A stretch of 64,000 bases of DNA from Lentibacter sp. (GTDB lineage Bacteria; Pseudomonadota; Alphaproteobacteria; Rhodobacterales; Rhodobacteraceae): assembly GCA_016744435.1 (NCBI GenBank), contig JADGEJ010000019.1, positions 1 through 64,000 on the forward strand. Reading direction: 5' to 3'. The position numbers and the translations under genes are program-made. Shown piece by piece: positions 49,086 through 57,312 of the stretch. Position 1 is the first letter of the stretch; every line of letters begins with the position of its first letter. The notes below the pieces were generated by a model. That model did not search any database, was not told where the DNA came from, and was given only the letters and a program-made list of their open reading frames with translations.

Positions 49086-49793
49086 ATGACCGTCCATATC
49101 GGCGCACAACCCGGCGATATCGCCGAAACAGTCTTGTTGCCCGGCGATCCGTATCGCGCCAAATGGGCGGCCGAAACCTTCCTTGAAGGCGCCAAATGCG
49201 TCAACGAAGTGCGCGGCATGCTGGGCTATACCGGCACCTATAAGGGCAACCCTGTCACAATCCATGGCTCAGGCATGGGAATGCCCTCGCTCTCAATCTA
49301 CGCCAACGAACTCATCCGCGATTTTGGTGCCAAAACGCTCATTCGCATCGGCTCCTGCGGCGGCATGCAGCCCCACGTAAAGGTGCGCGATGTGATCATA
49401 GCCATGACAGCGACCTCGCTGAACACGCCGTCAATGGGCCTGTTCAAAGAGCTGAACTTCGCCCCCTCTGCCGACTGGACGCTGCTGCACAAAGCCGTTC
49501 ACGCCGCCGAAGAAATGAAGCTCACACCTCACGTCGGCGGCATCTACTCCTCCGATGTGTTCTATGATGAGCGCCCGGACCTCACCGAACAAATGACACG
49601 CCACGGTATCCTTGGCGTCGAAATGGAAGCTGCTGAGCTCTACACCGTCGCCGCCCGCCTAGGCGCGCGCGCGCTTGCCGTGCTCACTGTCTCCGATCAC
49701 CTCCAAACAGGCGAGGCCCTGCCCAGTGAAGACCGCGAGCGCAGCTTCGGCGACATGGTCCAAATAGCCCTCGACGCCGCCTTCCCTGCTTAA
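49086..49793 (+). CDS. deoD: purine-nucleoside phosphorylase
   Basis: [35 protein letters not shown]-like [15 protein letters not shown]. Confidence 0.96.
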   Translation: MTVHIGAQPGDIAETVLLPGDPYRAKWAAETFLEGAKCVNEVRGMLGYTGTYKGNPVTIHGSGMGMPSLSIYANELIRDFGAKTLIRIGSCGGMQPHVKVRDVIIAMTATSLNTPSMGLFKELNFAPSADWTLLHKAVHAAEEMKLTPHVGGIYSSDVFYDERPDLTEQMTRHGILGVEMEAAELYTVAARLGARALAVLTVSDHLQTGEALPSEDRERSFGDMVQIALDAAFPA

Positions 49794-49794
49794 G

Positions 49795-49963
49795 CTTTTT
49801 CTTTGTAAAAATACTCTGGGGGTCTGGGGGCTAGCCCCCAGTTCGGCCTGTGTCTGGGGGCTAGCCCCCAGTTCGGCCTGTGTCTGGGGGCTAGCCCCCA
49901 GTTCGACCTGTGTCTGGGGGCTAGCCCCCAGACGGTCGGATTTTACGCAGTAAATTCGAAACC
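49795..49963. repeat. dispersed intergenic element, copy 3, with internal 30-bp tandem array
   Basis: TCTGGGGGCTAGCCCCCAGTTCGGCCTGTG x3 plus a fourth partial copy at 49823-49932; CTTTTTCTTT lead; tail GGTCGGATTTTACGCAGTAAATTCGAAACC. Confidence 0.9.
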
Positions 49964-49966
49964 TCG

Positions 49967-50809
49967 TCACCTGCCATGGCTTCTGTCATACCCATTCAAT
50001 GCGGGGCCAACCCAACCGCTCAAAGCGCCCTCAGCTGGCGCAAAGGTCTCAACCAACAACGGGTAGCACGCCGCAGCGTCTGACGTATGCTCGCTTGAGC
50101 AGTCCCCGCCCGGGCAGGCCGACAGCGCCCCGAGCAAGTCAATCTCGGCAAAAAACTCTAAGTAATCTCCTGGCCGCACAGGTGAAGTCTTCATAAAATA
50201 CTGGCCCGTTTCTCGTGTGAAACCGGTGCACATAAAGACGTTAAGCACGTCATGCACATGCGGCTCGGCCTCGCTCTGAGGCACACCAAGTTCGTCTGCC
50301 AGAGCCCGCGTGAGGTTTGAGTGGCAGCAATGGTGATACTGCGCGCCGCTCAGCAAATTGCCAGTATAAGGGTCGCAACGTGTTCCAATCACGTCATGCA
50401 CAGAGCCGCCGAATTCGTCCATACCATACCAACCCAAGGTGTCGTCAACGATCGTCGCCATCGGCCGCAACGCCGGAAAGGATGACCACATTCGCTCCCC
50501 CGTCGTGATATGTGTGCCATGCAGCGCGCGGGTTTTGCCCGAGTAAAACCGCTCACTCAAGTCATGAGCGTTCCACAGGTTCAAATCGCCCACTTGCGCA
50601 CCCTCGACCGAGCTGATGCGAAAAAAATGCCCAGCAGGAACGCGAAAACAAGCCGCTTCGCGCGGTGCCACGATGACCTCGCTAGATTTCACCGCTCCCG
50701 CCCGCGCAGCCTTGTAAAGCGCCAACGGAACCTCCGGCAAGGTGTCGTTCGGGTAGCAAATAACCGGGCTTACAGCACGGCGCACTGCAGCATCTTTTGG
50801 CTCACTCAT
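49967..50809 (-). CDS. DUF1989/urea carboxylase-associated family protein
   Basis: VPAGHFFRISSVEGAQVGDLNLWNAHDLSERF; HHCCHSNLTRAL. Confidence 0.85.
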   Translation of the reverse strand: MSEPKDAAVRRAVSPVICYPNDTLPEVPLALYKAARAGAVKSSEVIVAPREAACFRVPAGHFFRISSVEGAQVGDLNLWNAHDLSERFYSGKTRALHGTHITTGERMWSSFPALRPMATIVDDTLGWYGMDEFGGSVHDVIGTRCDPYTGNLLSGAQYHHCCHSNLTRALADELGVPQSEAEPHVHDVLNVFMCTGFTRETGQYFMKTSPVRPGDYLEFFAEIDLLGALSACPGGDCSSEHTSDAAACYPLLVETFAPAEGALSGWVGPALNGYDRSHGR

Positions 50810-51578
50810 CTGTTATCCTTTCGCCAGGCCCATAGCCTGTCAGTGCCTCTTGCTGCGCGTCAAGTGCGCCCCAGACAAAAGCCTGATCTTTCGTCTCTAG
50901 TGGCGGGTACACTACCGGCTTGTAAAGCCCTTCGTTGACACGCCCGCGCCGTGCCTCCACGGGCTTAAACTGTTGAAACCGCGGCAAGTTGCACAACTGT
51001 GAAACGCACTCCACAAAGCCCTCGGGGTTTTCTGTCAGGTCCTCATGACGCACCATAACGCAGCTTTCAAACCGCTTCTGCAGCGACAAGAAACCAGCCG
51101 TTTTCGCGTTGCGCAGCGCAACAATGTTATCAAATCGAGCCCCTGTCAGAGGGTGCCTGTCATACTGCAACTCAGCTCGCCATCGGGCGTCGTCTCGCAG
51201 CACGCCGAAGTTTTGCTCGTCAACACGTGTCGCCCATTCGGCTCTGATGAACTCGGCGAAGGCCAGCTTGGCTCGTTCCGGCGCATGCCATGGCCGCTTG
51301 TGCATCGAGCGCAGCCAAGGTTCAGGTGCGCGAAACACCACCACAGCCAACGTACTCGCAGGCGCGGCCACCATCTGCGGAAAGCCGTGCTTCCAGCCAA
51401 AGCGAAAGCCGTGTGGCCCGATCCTGTCGCCAGAACTGCGCGCTAAGGCCGGAATGTTTTGAACCAGCAGGTTATGCGCCAGGTTGGTGCCTGTGTTGCG
51501 CTCTCCAAAGACAAAATGCTCAGTCGTTTCGGCCACGGCGCATTGCGCGTGAATGACTGGGAAATCACTATCCTGCAT
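50802..51578 (-). CDS. sulfotransferase-like P-loop protein
   Basis: FGERNTGTNLAHNLLV PAPS-loop-like motif; VVVFRAPEPWLRSM; overlaps DUF1989 gene by 8 nt. Confidence 0.55.
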   Translation of the reverse strand: MQDSDFPVIHAQCAVAETTEHFVFGERNTGTNLAHNLLVQNIPALARSSGDRIGPHGFRFGWKHGFPQMVAAPASTLAVVVFRAPEPWLRSMHKRPWHAPERAKLAFAEFIRAEWATRVDEQNFGVLRDDARWRAELQYDRHPLTGARFDNIVALRNAKTAGFLSLQKRFESCVMVRHEDLTENPEGFVECVSQLCNLPRFQQFKPVEARRGRVNEGLYKPVVYPPLETKDQAFVWGALDAQQEALTGYGPGERITDE

Positions 51579-51894
51579 GGCGCCCCGCTGCACGGCCCGA
51601 GAACAGGCACCCGCCCAAAAACGTGCCTTCAAGAGCGTTGTATCCATGGTAGCCAAACTGGGCTGAGCCGCGCCAGTCGCTCATCGCCAACTCGCGGCTG
51701 TCTTTGATGCCCATGCGCCGCTGCTCTGGGGTGTCGACCATGAACAGCCCGCCGAGGCTCCAGAAAGCCTGCCCGCCAAGCGACTGCGGACCTTCCATAT
51801 CAAGCATAAGAACGCGCTTGCCACGCAAGACAGCTTCATGCGCGGCGGCCATTCCGGCCAGCCCCGCGCCCACAACGATAATGTCTGATGTCAT
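51568..51894 (-). pseudogene. FAD-binding dehydrogenase, internally deleted remnant
   Basis: N-terminal Rossmann TSDIIVVGAGLAGMAAAHEAVLRGKRVLMLDMEGPQSLGGQAFWSLGGLFMVDTPEQRRMGIKDS joined directly to C-terminal-type HGYNALEGTFLGGCLFSGRAAGR; only about 108 aa. Confidence 0.75.
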
Positions 51895-51936
51895 CCAGCC
51901 GCCTCCCGGTTTTTTCAAACCTAGGAGGCAGCTGGA
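51894..51936 (-). promoter_or_regulatory. SD-sequestering hairpin
   Basis: Minus-strand RNA UCCAGCUGCCUCC-UA-GGUUU-GAAA-AAACC-G-GGAGGCGGCUGGA with GGAGG as the RBS of the 51894 ATG. Confidence 0.6.
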
Positions 51937-51948
51937 GGCTTGTCTAGA

Positions 51949-52101
51949 TCAAGCCGCGTCGCAGTATTGCTCATAGGCGTAATCCGGCGTGAGCTTGAAC
52001 TCTTCGTCAGAGTAATACTCATAGGCCTGATCGAGTGCTGCCAGTGCTTCTGCACGGGCTTGGTCTGTTTGAATGTCGGTGATGTTTGTCGCGTCTTGCA
52101 T
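51949..52101 (-). CDS. 50-aa small protein (not in supplied ORF list)
   Basis: MQDATNITDIQTDQARAEALAALDQAYEYYSDEEFKLTPDYAYEQYCDAA; AGGAG RBS 8 nt upstream. Confidence 0.65.
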   Translation of the reverse strand: MQDATNITDIQTDQARAEALAALDQAYEYYSDEEFKLTPDYAYEQYCDAA

Positions 52102-52269
52102 GAAGTTTGCTCCTGATTGGTGTCAAACTCCTCCCAGTTCAAAGCTAGCATGCAGCTAGCGGATTGTAATCGCTTAGTTTTGCATAGCTGTCACGCAGTT
52201 GCTGCAATGCAGCATTCCCTTTGGTTGCACTGTCCTAACGTCAGCCCGCGCAAAACCTTGCATAGCGCT

Positions 52270-52308
52270 CAAACGAAAAGCACCCCGCCCATTTCTGAGG
52301 CGAGGTGC
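52270..52308 (-). terminator. sdh operon terminator
   Basis: GCACCTCGCC-TCAGAAATG-GGCGGGGTGC followed by TTTTCGTTT on the minus strand. Confidence 0.75.
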
Positions 52309-52335
52309 CAAATTCTAGCTCTTAGTTGTCTCGCG

Positions 52336-53118
52336 TCAAACGACGCGGTTAACCTGCATGCGTTTGACTTCGGCGATCGCCTTGGCAGGGTTAAGGCCCT
52401 TGGGGCAAGTCTTGGCGCAGTTCATGATCGTGTGGCAGCGGTACAGCTTGAACGGATCTTCCAGATCGTCCAAACGCTCGCCTGTTGCCTCATCACGGCT
52501 GTCGATGATCCAGCGGTAAGCGTGCAAGAGCGCGGCTGGGCCGAGGTATTTGTCAGAGTTCCACCAGTAGCTTGGGCACGATGTCGAGCAGCACGCGCAC
52601 ATGACACACTCGTAAAGGCCATCAAGTTTCTTGCGGTCATCAATCGACTGCTTCCACTCTTTCTGCGGCGCGTTTGTCTTGGTTTCAAGCCAAGGCATGA
52701 TGCTGGCGTGCTGGGCATAGAAATGCGTCAAGTCGGGGATCAGATCTTTCACCACAGGCATGTGCGGCAGCGGATAGACTTTGACAACGCCATCTTTGAC
52801 TTCGTCCATGCCGTAGATGCAGGCCAGCGTGTTGATGCCGCCGATGTTCATCGCGCAGGAGCCACAGATGCCCTCACGGCACGAGCGGCGGAATGTCAGC
52901 GTCGGGTCGATCTCGTTTTTGATCTTGATCAGCGCATCCAAAATCATCGGCCCGCAGTTGTCCATATCTAGGAAATATGTGTCAACGCTTGGCGTTTCCC
53001 CGTCGTCGGGGCTCCAGCGGTAAATGTCGAACTGGCGCACATTGGTGGCACCTGCCGGCTTGGGCCAGGTTTTGCCCGTCGTGATGCGGCTGTTTTTTGG
53101 GAGCCTGAATTGAACCAT
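52336..53118 (-). CDS. sdhB: succinate dehydrogenase iron-sulfur subunit
   Basis: [29 protein letters not shown]. Confidence 0.97.
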   Translation of the reverse strand: MVQFRLPKNSRITTGKTWPKPAGATNVRQFDIYRWSPDDGETPSVDTYFLDMDNCGPMILDALIKIKNEIDPTLTFRRSCREGICGSCAMNIGGINTLACIYGMDEVKDGVVKVYPLPHMPVVKDLIPDLTHFYAQHASIMPWLETKTNAPQKEWKQSIDDRKKLDGLYECVMCACCSTSCPSYWWNSDKYLGPAALLHAYRWIIDSRDEATGERLDDLEDPFKLYRCHTIMNCAKTCPKGLNPAKAIAEVKRMQVNRVV

Positions 53119-53234
53119 GTCTTTGTCTCCTTACACGCGAATACGCGGAGTGCTCGTGAGAGCGGTCATCATATGAGTCTGCGCGAAACGCGCGCAGGCC
53201 TTGGTGTTGATCTTGGCGTTAGAAGCACGCATTT

Positions 53235-53708
53235 TCAGTTGGCCTCCGCAACGCAGTAGCTTGTACCGCCAACAAGAACCGACCCGTCACAAGCGGTGCC
53301 GTAGCCGTTTTGCGTGCTGGGGTAAGTTCTGGTAGCGTAGCTGTCTGCTGCGGGCTCGGCTGCGTATGTTTGCGGAGCGTAATTCTGTGCCGGCACCGGC
53401 GCCACAGCTGGTGCACTCTGGCCTGACAGCAGCCGGTTTCGCGCGCATCCATTGATGCTGCGGGCTTCTGCAAGTGTCATGCCGCCGCCGCCAAGCTTGT
53501 TCGTCGCGGACAAAAGCACGCGGCCATCATTGAGTTTCAACTCGTTGATGATCAGAGCATGCGGTGTTCCAAGAGCTGCGTGGCAGGCAACAAGGGCATC
53601 CTCTTGGGCTGCATCCGGTTGCGCCAGAATTCTGTCAGCTCCAGAGTCACTGGCACCGCATCCAAGCAGGCCAAAGCTCAGCGTGAAGGCAAGTAAAGCG
53701 CGCATCAT
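53235..53708 (-). CDS. hypothetical lipoprotein
   Basis: Signal/lipobox MMRALLAFTLSFGLLGC. Confidence 0.65.
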   Translation of the reverse strand: MMRALLAFTLSFGLLGCGASDSGADRILAQPDAAQEDALVACHAALGTPHALIINELKLNDGRVLLSATNKLGGGGMTLAEARSINGCARNRLLSGQSAPAVAPVPAQNYAPQTYAAEPAADSYATRTYPSTQNGYGTACDGSVLVGGTSYCVAEAN

Positions 53709-53754
53709 AAGCTCCGATCCAGTGGCTGTTTGAAGAGAACCTTAGCCTGCCCCA

Positions 53755-54108
53755 TCATGCCGCCAACTGGCCGACGGAGGCCTTAGCAATGCATGTAGTA
53801 GAGGCCGGGCGCTGAAGCAAATCAGTGACCACTGCGATAGTATCGGCGTCAACGCCCGTCACGGAAGCGCGCGAGAGTTTAAACAGCTCTTTGGCGCTCG
53901 CGCTGTCTATCAGGCAATCAGAATACGGCGTGACAAGTTTGGCAGGCACGCCGACCGGCAGATGCACGGTAAGCACCTTTTCGATCGTCGCCTTAGCCGT
54001 CACGCGCGCGGCGTCATCGACGGCTTCCTGAGCTTGTTCACAAGCCGCCAGCGCGACCAGTGCAACCATGCCGAGGCTAAGCTTGATATGACGCGCCCTA
54101 GACTTCAT
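53755..54108 (-). CDS. hypothetical lipoprotein
   Basis: Signal/lipobox KLSLGMVALVALAAC; abuts sdhA. Confidence 0.65.
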   Translation of the reverse strand: MKSRARHIKLSLGMVALVALAACEQAQEAVDDAARVTAKATIEKVLTVHLPVGVPAKLVTPYSDCLIDSASAKELFKLSRASVTGVDADTIAVVTDLLQRPASTTCIAKASVGQLAA

Positions 54109-55913
54109 CAGAAGGTGCGCTCTTTCGGAGCGATACGCGCAAGGCTAATGCCGCCCTCTTTCTCGGTGGTCAGCGGCGTCTTCACAACGTCGCGGTGCGT
54201 GAGCTTAACCTTGGCACCGTTCACATGGCTAATCGTGTGAACACGCCAGTTGTCATCGTCACGCTTGGAGAAGTCTTCGTGCGCATGCGCCCCGCGGCTT
54301 TCCTTGCGCGCCTCAGCGCCGTGGATCGTGGCCAGCGCGTTTGGCATAAGGTTGCCAAGCTCAAGCGTTTCCATGAGGTCTGAGTTCCAAACGAGGCTGC
54401 GATCGGTGACTTTGAGGTCATCCATCTTGCCCGCGATGGCTGTCATCTTCTCAACACCCTGCGACAGGGTTTCTGATGTGCGGAAAACGGCAGCGTCGGC
54501 TTGCATGGTTTTTTGCATCTCAAGGCGCAGCTCGGCAGTGGCCATGTTGCCCTTGGCGTAACGCAGCGCGTCAAAGCGTTCAAACGCCTTATCAACGCTG
54601 GCTGTGTTGAGCGTCGGAATGGGCGCGTCTGCGTCCACAATCTGCCCCGCGCGAATGGCTGCGGCGCGGCCAAAGACGACCAGGTCGATCAGTGAGTTCG
54701 AGCCGAGGCGGTTGGCCCCGTGCACGCTTGCACAGCCCGCTTCGCCCACGGCCATAAGGCCGGGCACGACTGCGTTGTGGTCTTTCGGCGTCGGGTTGAG
54801 CACTTCGCCCCAGTAGTTTGTCGGCACGCCACCCATGTTGTAGTGCACAGTCGGGATAACCGGGATCGGCTCTTTGTTAACGTCAACACCGGCAAAAATC
54901 TTCGCACTTTCCGAGATGCCCGGCAGGCGTTCGGCAAGCGCTTCTGGCGGCAGGTGCGACAGGTTGAGGTGGATGTGATCCCCCTCAGCGCCCACGCCAC
55001 GGCCTTCGCGGATTTCCATTGTCATCGAGCGGCTCACATAGTCTCGCGGCGCGAGGTCTTTATACTGGGGCGCGTAACGCTCCATAAAGCGCTCGCCTTC
55101 AGAGTTGGTCAGGTAGCCGCCTTCGCCGCGCGCACCTTCGGTGATCAAGCAGCCCGAGCCGTAGATGCCCGTCGGGTGAAACTGGACAAACTCCATGTCT
55201 TGCAAAGCGAGCCCTGCACGCGCGACCATACCGCCGCCGTCGCCTGTGCAGGTGTGGGCCGATGTGGCGCTAAAGTAGGCGCGGCCATAGCCGCCTGTCG
55301 CCAGCACAACCATCTTGGCGTTGAACACGTGCATCGTGCCGTCATCAAGCTTCCAGCAGACGACGCCTTGGCATTGGCCGTCGTCAGACATCACCAAGTC
55401 AATCGCGAAGTATTCGACGTAGAACTCGGCGTTGTTCTTCAGCGACTGGCCGTAAAGCGTGTGCAAAATAGCGTGGCCTGTTCTGTCAGCCGCGGCGCAT
55501 GTGCGCTGCACGGCGGGGCCTTCGCCAAACTCGGTGGTGTGGCCGCCAAACGGGCGCTGATAAATTTTGCCTTCTTCGGTGCGCGAAAACGGCACACCGT
55601 AGTGCTCAAGCTCGTAAACAGCCTTGGGCGCTTCGCGGGTGAGATACTCCATCGCGTCAGTGTCACCGAGCCAGTCAGAGCCTTTGACAGTGTCATACAT
55701 GTGCCACTGCCAGTGGTCTGGGCCCATGTTGCTAAGCGAGGCCGCGATGCCGCCTTGCGCCGCAACCGTGTGGCTGCGTGTCGGGAAAACCTTGGTCACA
55801 CAGGCGGTGCGAAGCCCCTGCTCTGCCATGCCCAGTGTGGCGCGCAAACCCGCGCCGCCAGCGCCAACAACAACGACGTCATAGTCATGCGTTTCATATT
55901 CATATTCAGCCAT
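54108..55913 (-). CDS. sdhA: succinate dehydrogenase flavoprotein subunit
   Basis: [42 protein letters not shown]. Confidence 0.98.
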   Translation of the reverse strand: MAEYEYETHDYDVVVVGAGGAGLRATLGMAEQGLRTACVTKVFPTRSHTVAAQGGIAASLSNMGPDHWQWHMYDTVKGSDWLGDTDAMEYLTREAPKAVYELEHYGVPFSRTEEGKIYQRPFGGHTTEFGEGPAVQRTCAAADRTGHAILHTLYGQSLKNNAEFYVEYFAIDLVMSDDGQCQGVVCWKLDDGTMHVFNAKMVVLATGGYGRAYFSATSAHTCTGDGGGMVARAGLALQDMEFVQFHPTGIYGSGCLITEGARGEGGYLTNSEGERFMERYAPQYKDLAPRDYVSRSMTMEIREGRGVGAEGDHIHLNLSHLPPEALAERLPGISESAKIFAGVDVNKEPIPVIPTVHYNMGGVPTNYWGEVLNPTPKDHNAVVPGLMAVGEAGCASVHGANRLGSNSLIDLVVFGRAAAIRAGQIVDADAPIPTLNTASVDKAFERFDALRYAKGNMATAELRLEMQKTMQADAAVFRTSETLSQGVEKMTAIAGKMDDLKVTDRSLVWNSDLMETLELGNLMPNALATIHGAEARKESRGAHAHEDFSKRDDDNWRVHTISHVNGAKVKLTHRDVVKTPLTTEKEGGISLARIAPKERTF

Positions 55914-55926
55914 TGTCTCGTATCCT

Positions 55927-56298
55927 TTAAACGGCGAGCCGGATCAGGGCGAAAACGCCAACTGCGATCACAGTATAGGTGAAGCCTTGGGTTGCGATGA
56001 TCGCCAGCTTTTCTGCCGGGCCGTGCATATAGTCCTCAATCGCCTCATGCACTTCGCGCATCAGGTGCAGCATGCCAACGACCAGCGTCAGCAGCGTCAC
56101 GATCAGCGGAAACGGGCGCGCGAAATGCGCCAGCACCTCGTCATGAGTGCCGCCAAATGCGCAGGCAAAGGTGATAACAAAAAGCGGGAGAAGAACCTGC
56201 AGCAAAATCGAGCTGACAAGATGTGCCCAGTGGTGGTGCGTGCCTTCACGGGCCGAACCCATGCCAACAGCGCGCTTGCGGTCAGTGAGAAATCTCAT
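55927..56298 (-). CDS. sdhD: succinate dehydrogenase membrane anchor subunit
   Basis: Operon position; three TM segments; [24 protein letters not shown]. Confidence 0.93.
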   Translation of the reverse strand: MRFLTDRKRAVGMGSAREGTHHHWAHLVSSILLQVLLPLFVITFACAFGGTHDEVLAHFARPFPLIVTLLTLVVGMLHLMREVHEAIEDYMHGPAEKLAIIATQGFTYTVIAVGVFALIRLAV

Positions 56299-56308
56299 GT
56301 CTCGCTCC

Positions 56309-56692
56309 TTAGAAAATGATCGCCACAAGGGCGGCTAGAACGGTTGCACCAATGAACATGCCGAGGCCCATTTTTTCAGAAATCGCGACTTCAAGGCAAT
56401 AGCCGAAGTCCCAGATCGCGTGGCGCAAGCGCCCGAGCATGTGGTAAAACAGCGCCCAAGTTGCGCCAAACAGCACCAGATCACCGAACCAACTGCGCAG
56501 CAGCCCGTCGATAAATGCGAATGCGCTTTCAGAGCTAGCTGCGGCCATCAGCCACCACACGGGCAGCACCGCCAACACAAACAGCGCAACCGCTGTGATG
56601 CGCACCATGATTGACGTGATCGACGTTAGCTGGGGGCGATAGATCGCCAGATGCGGTGAAAGCGGGCGTTCGACTGGTTTGCCATCGGCCAT
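56309..56692 (-). CDS. sdhC: succinate dehydrogenase cytochrome b556 subunit
   Basis: RPLSPHLAIYRPQLTSITSIMVRITAVAL. Confidence 0.96.
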   Translation of the reverse strand: MADGKPVERPLSPHLAIYRPQLTSITSIMVRITAVALFVLAVLPVWWLMAAASSESAFAFIDGLLRSWFGDLVLFGATWALFYHMLGRLRHAIWDFGYCLEVAISEKMGLGMFIGATVLAALVAIIF

Positions 56693-56847
56693 GAGCATAT
56701 CCTCTCTTGCGGGCGCGCCGTTGCGTGCATACGGGTGGTATACACTGGCACACGTTACCCCTTTGATAACGGTTTTGGCCGTAGAGTCACGCCTCTCGGC
56801 AGAAAAATTACAGAATTTATTGTCGCATGTTGGCAGAAAAATCGTTT

Positions 56848-56879
56848 TGTGATCACACCGACATCAAGTGTGATCACAC
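56848..56879. promoter_or_regulatory. twin palindromes upstream of sdhC
   Basis: TGTGATCACA at 56848-56857 and 56869-56878, 21 bp apart; second extends to GTGTGATCACAC. Confidence 0.6.
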
Positions 56880-56886
56880 AAGCCGC

Positions 56887-57312
56887 CTAATGAAGGCTTT
56901 TCAGCACTTCTGTCAGCGTCGTGTTGAAGTTCAGAAAGGAAATCTTCATCTCGCCACGGGTGGGCGCGGCCAGCAGGTAAAGCGACATCGGAAAATCCAG
57001 TCCTTTGACGTTAAAGGTAGTCAGTTCCTGCACCATTCCGCCATTCTCGCTACGCTGCACGATGGTCTGACAGCTTTCAAAGCCGTTTGGGAACAGGCCT
57101 TCAAGCTGAGTGACAGGTTTCTCAAGCGCCCGCGACGCAGCTTGGCCCATGCTTGCGGTCGCGTAGTCGGAAAAGCCCTTGAAGTCACCGTCTAGAAACT
57201 TTTTCTTGGCAACTTCCAAGGTTTCCACAGGCTCGGCCCCGCCCATTTCGCAAAGCGGCTCAGCGAAGGCAGGGCCGGCAACAAGCGCCAAGGCAATAGC
57301 TAGCTTTTTCAT
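56887..57312 (-). CDS. hypothetical periplasmic protein
   Basis: Signal peptide MKKLAIALALVAGPAFAEP; 4-nt overlap with mch. Confidence 0.65.
   Translation of the reverse strand: MKKLAIALALVAGPAFAEPLCEMGGAEPVETLEVAKKKFLDGDFKGFSDYATASMGQAASRALEKPVTQLEGLFPNGFESCQTIVQRSENGGMVQELTTFNVKGLDFPMSLYLLAAPTRGEMKISFLNFNTTLTEVLKSLH

Noticed and set aside
49823-49932. Possible CRISPR array
   Set aside because: Units are contiguous 30-bp tandem repeats without variable spacers and no cas genes are nearby.
49659-49970. 103-aa ORF with LGASPQTQ(A/V)E repeats
   Set aside because: Product of reading the 30-bp non-coding tandem palindrome array and deoD antisense; no RBS or domain.
51579-51656. N-terminal extension MATMDTTLLKARFWAGACSRAVQRGA of the sulfotransferase-like ORF
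   Set aside because: Overlaps the end of the FAD remnant; the internal ATG at 51578 gives the normal ATG/stop overlap with the upstream frame.
51921-52151. 76-aa minus-strand ORF
   Set aside because: Alternate frame over the better-supported 50-aa ORF with a strong RBS.
54720-55982. 420-aa plus-strand ORF
   Set aside because: Entirely antisense to sdhA; high-GC shadow ORF with no recognisable domain.
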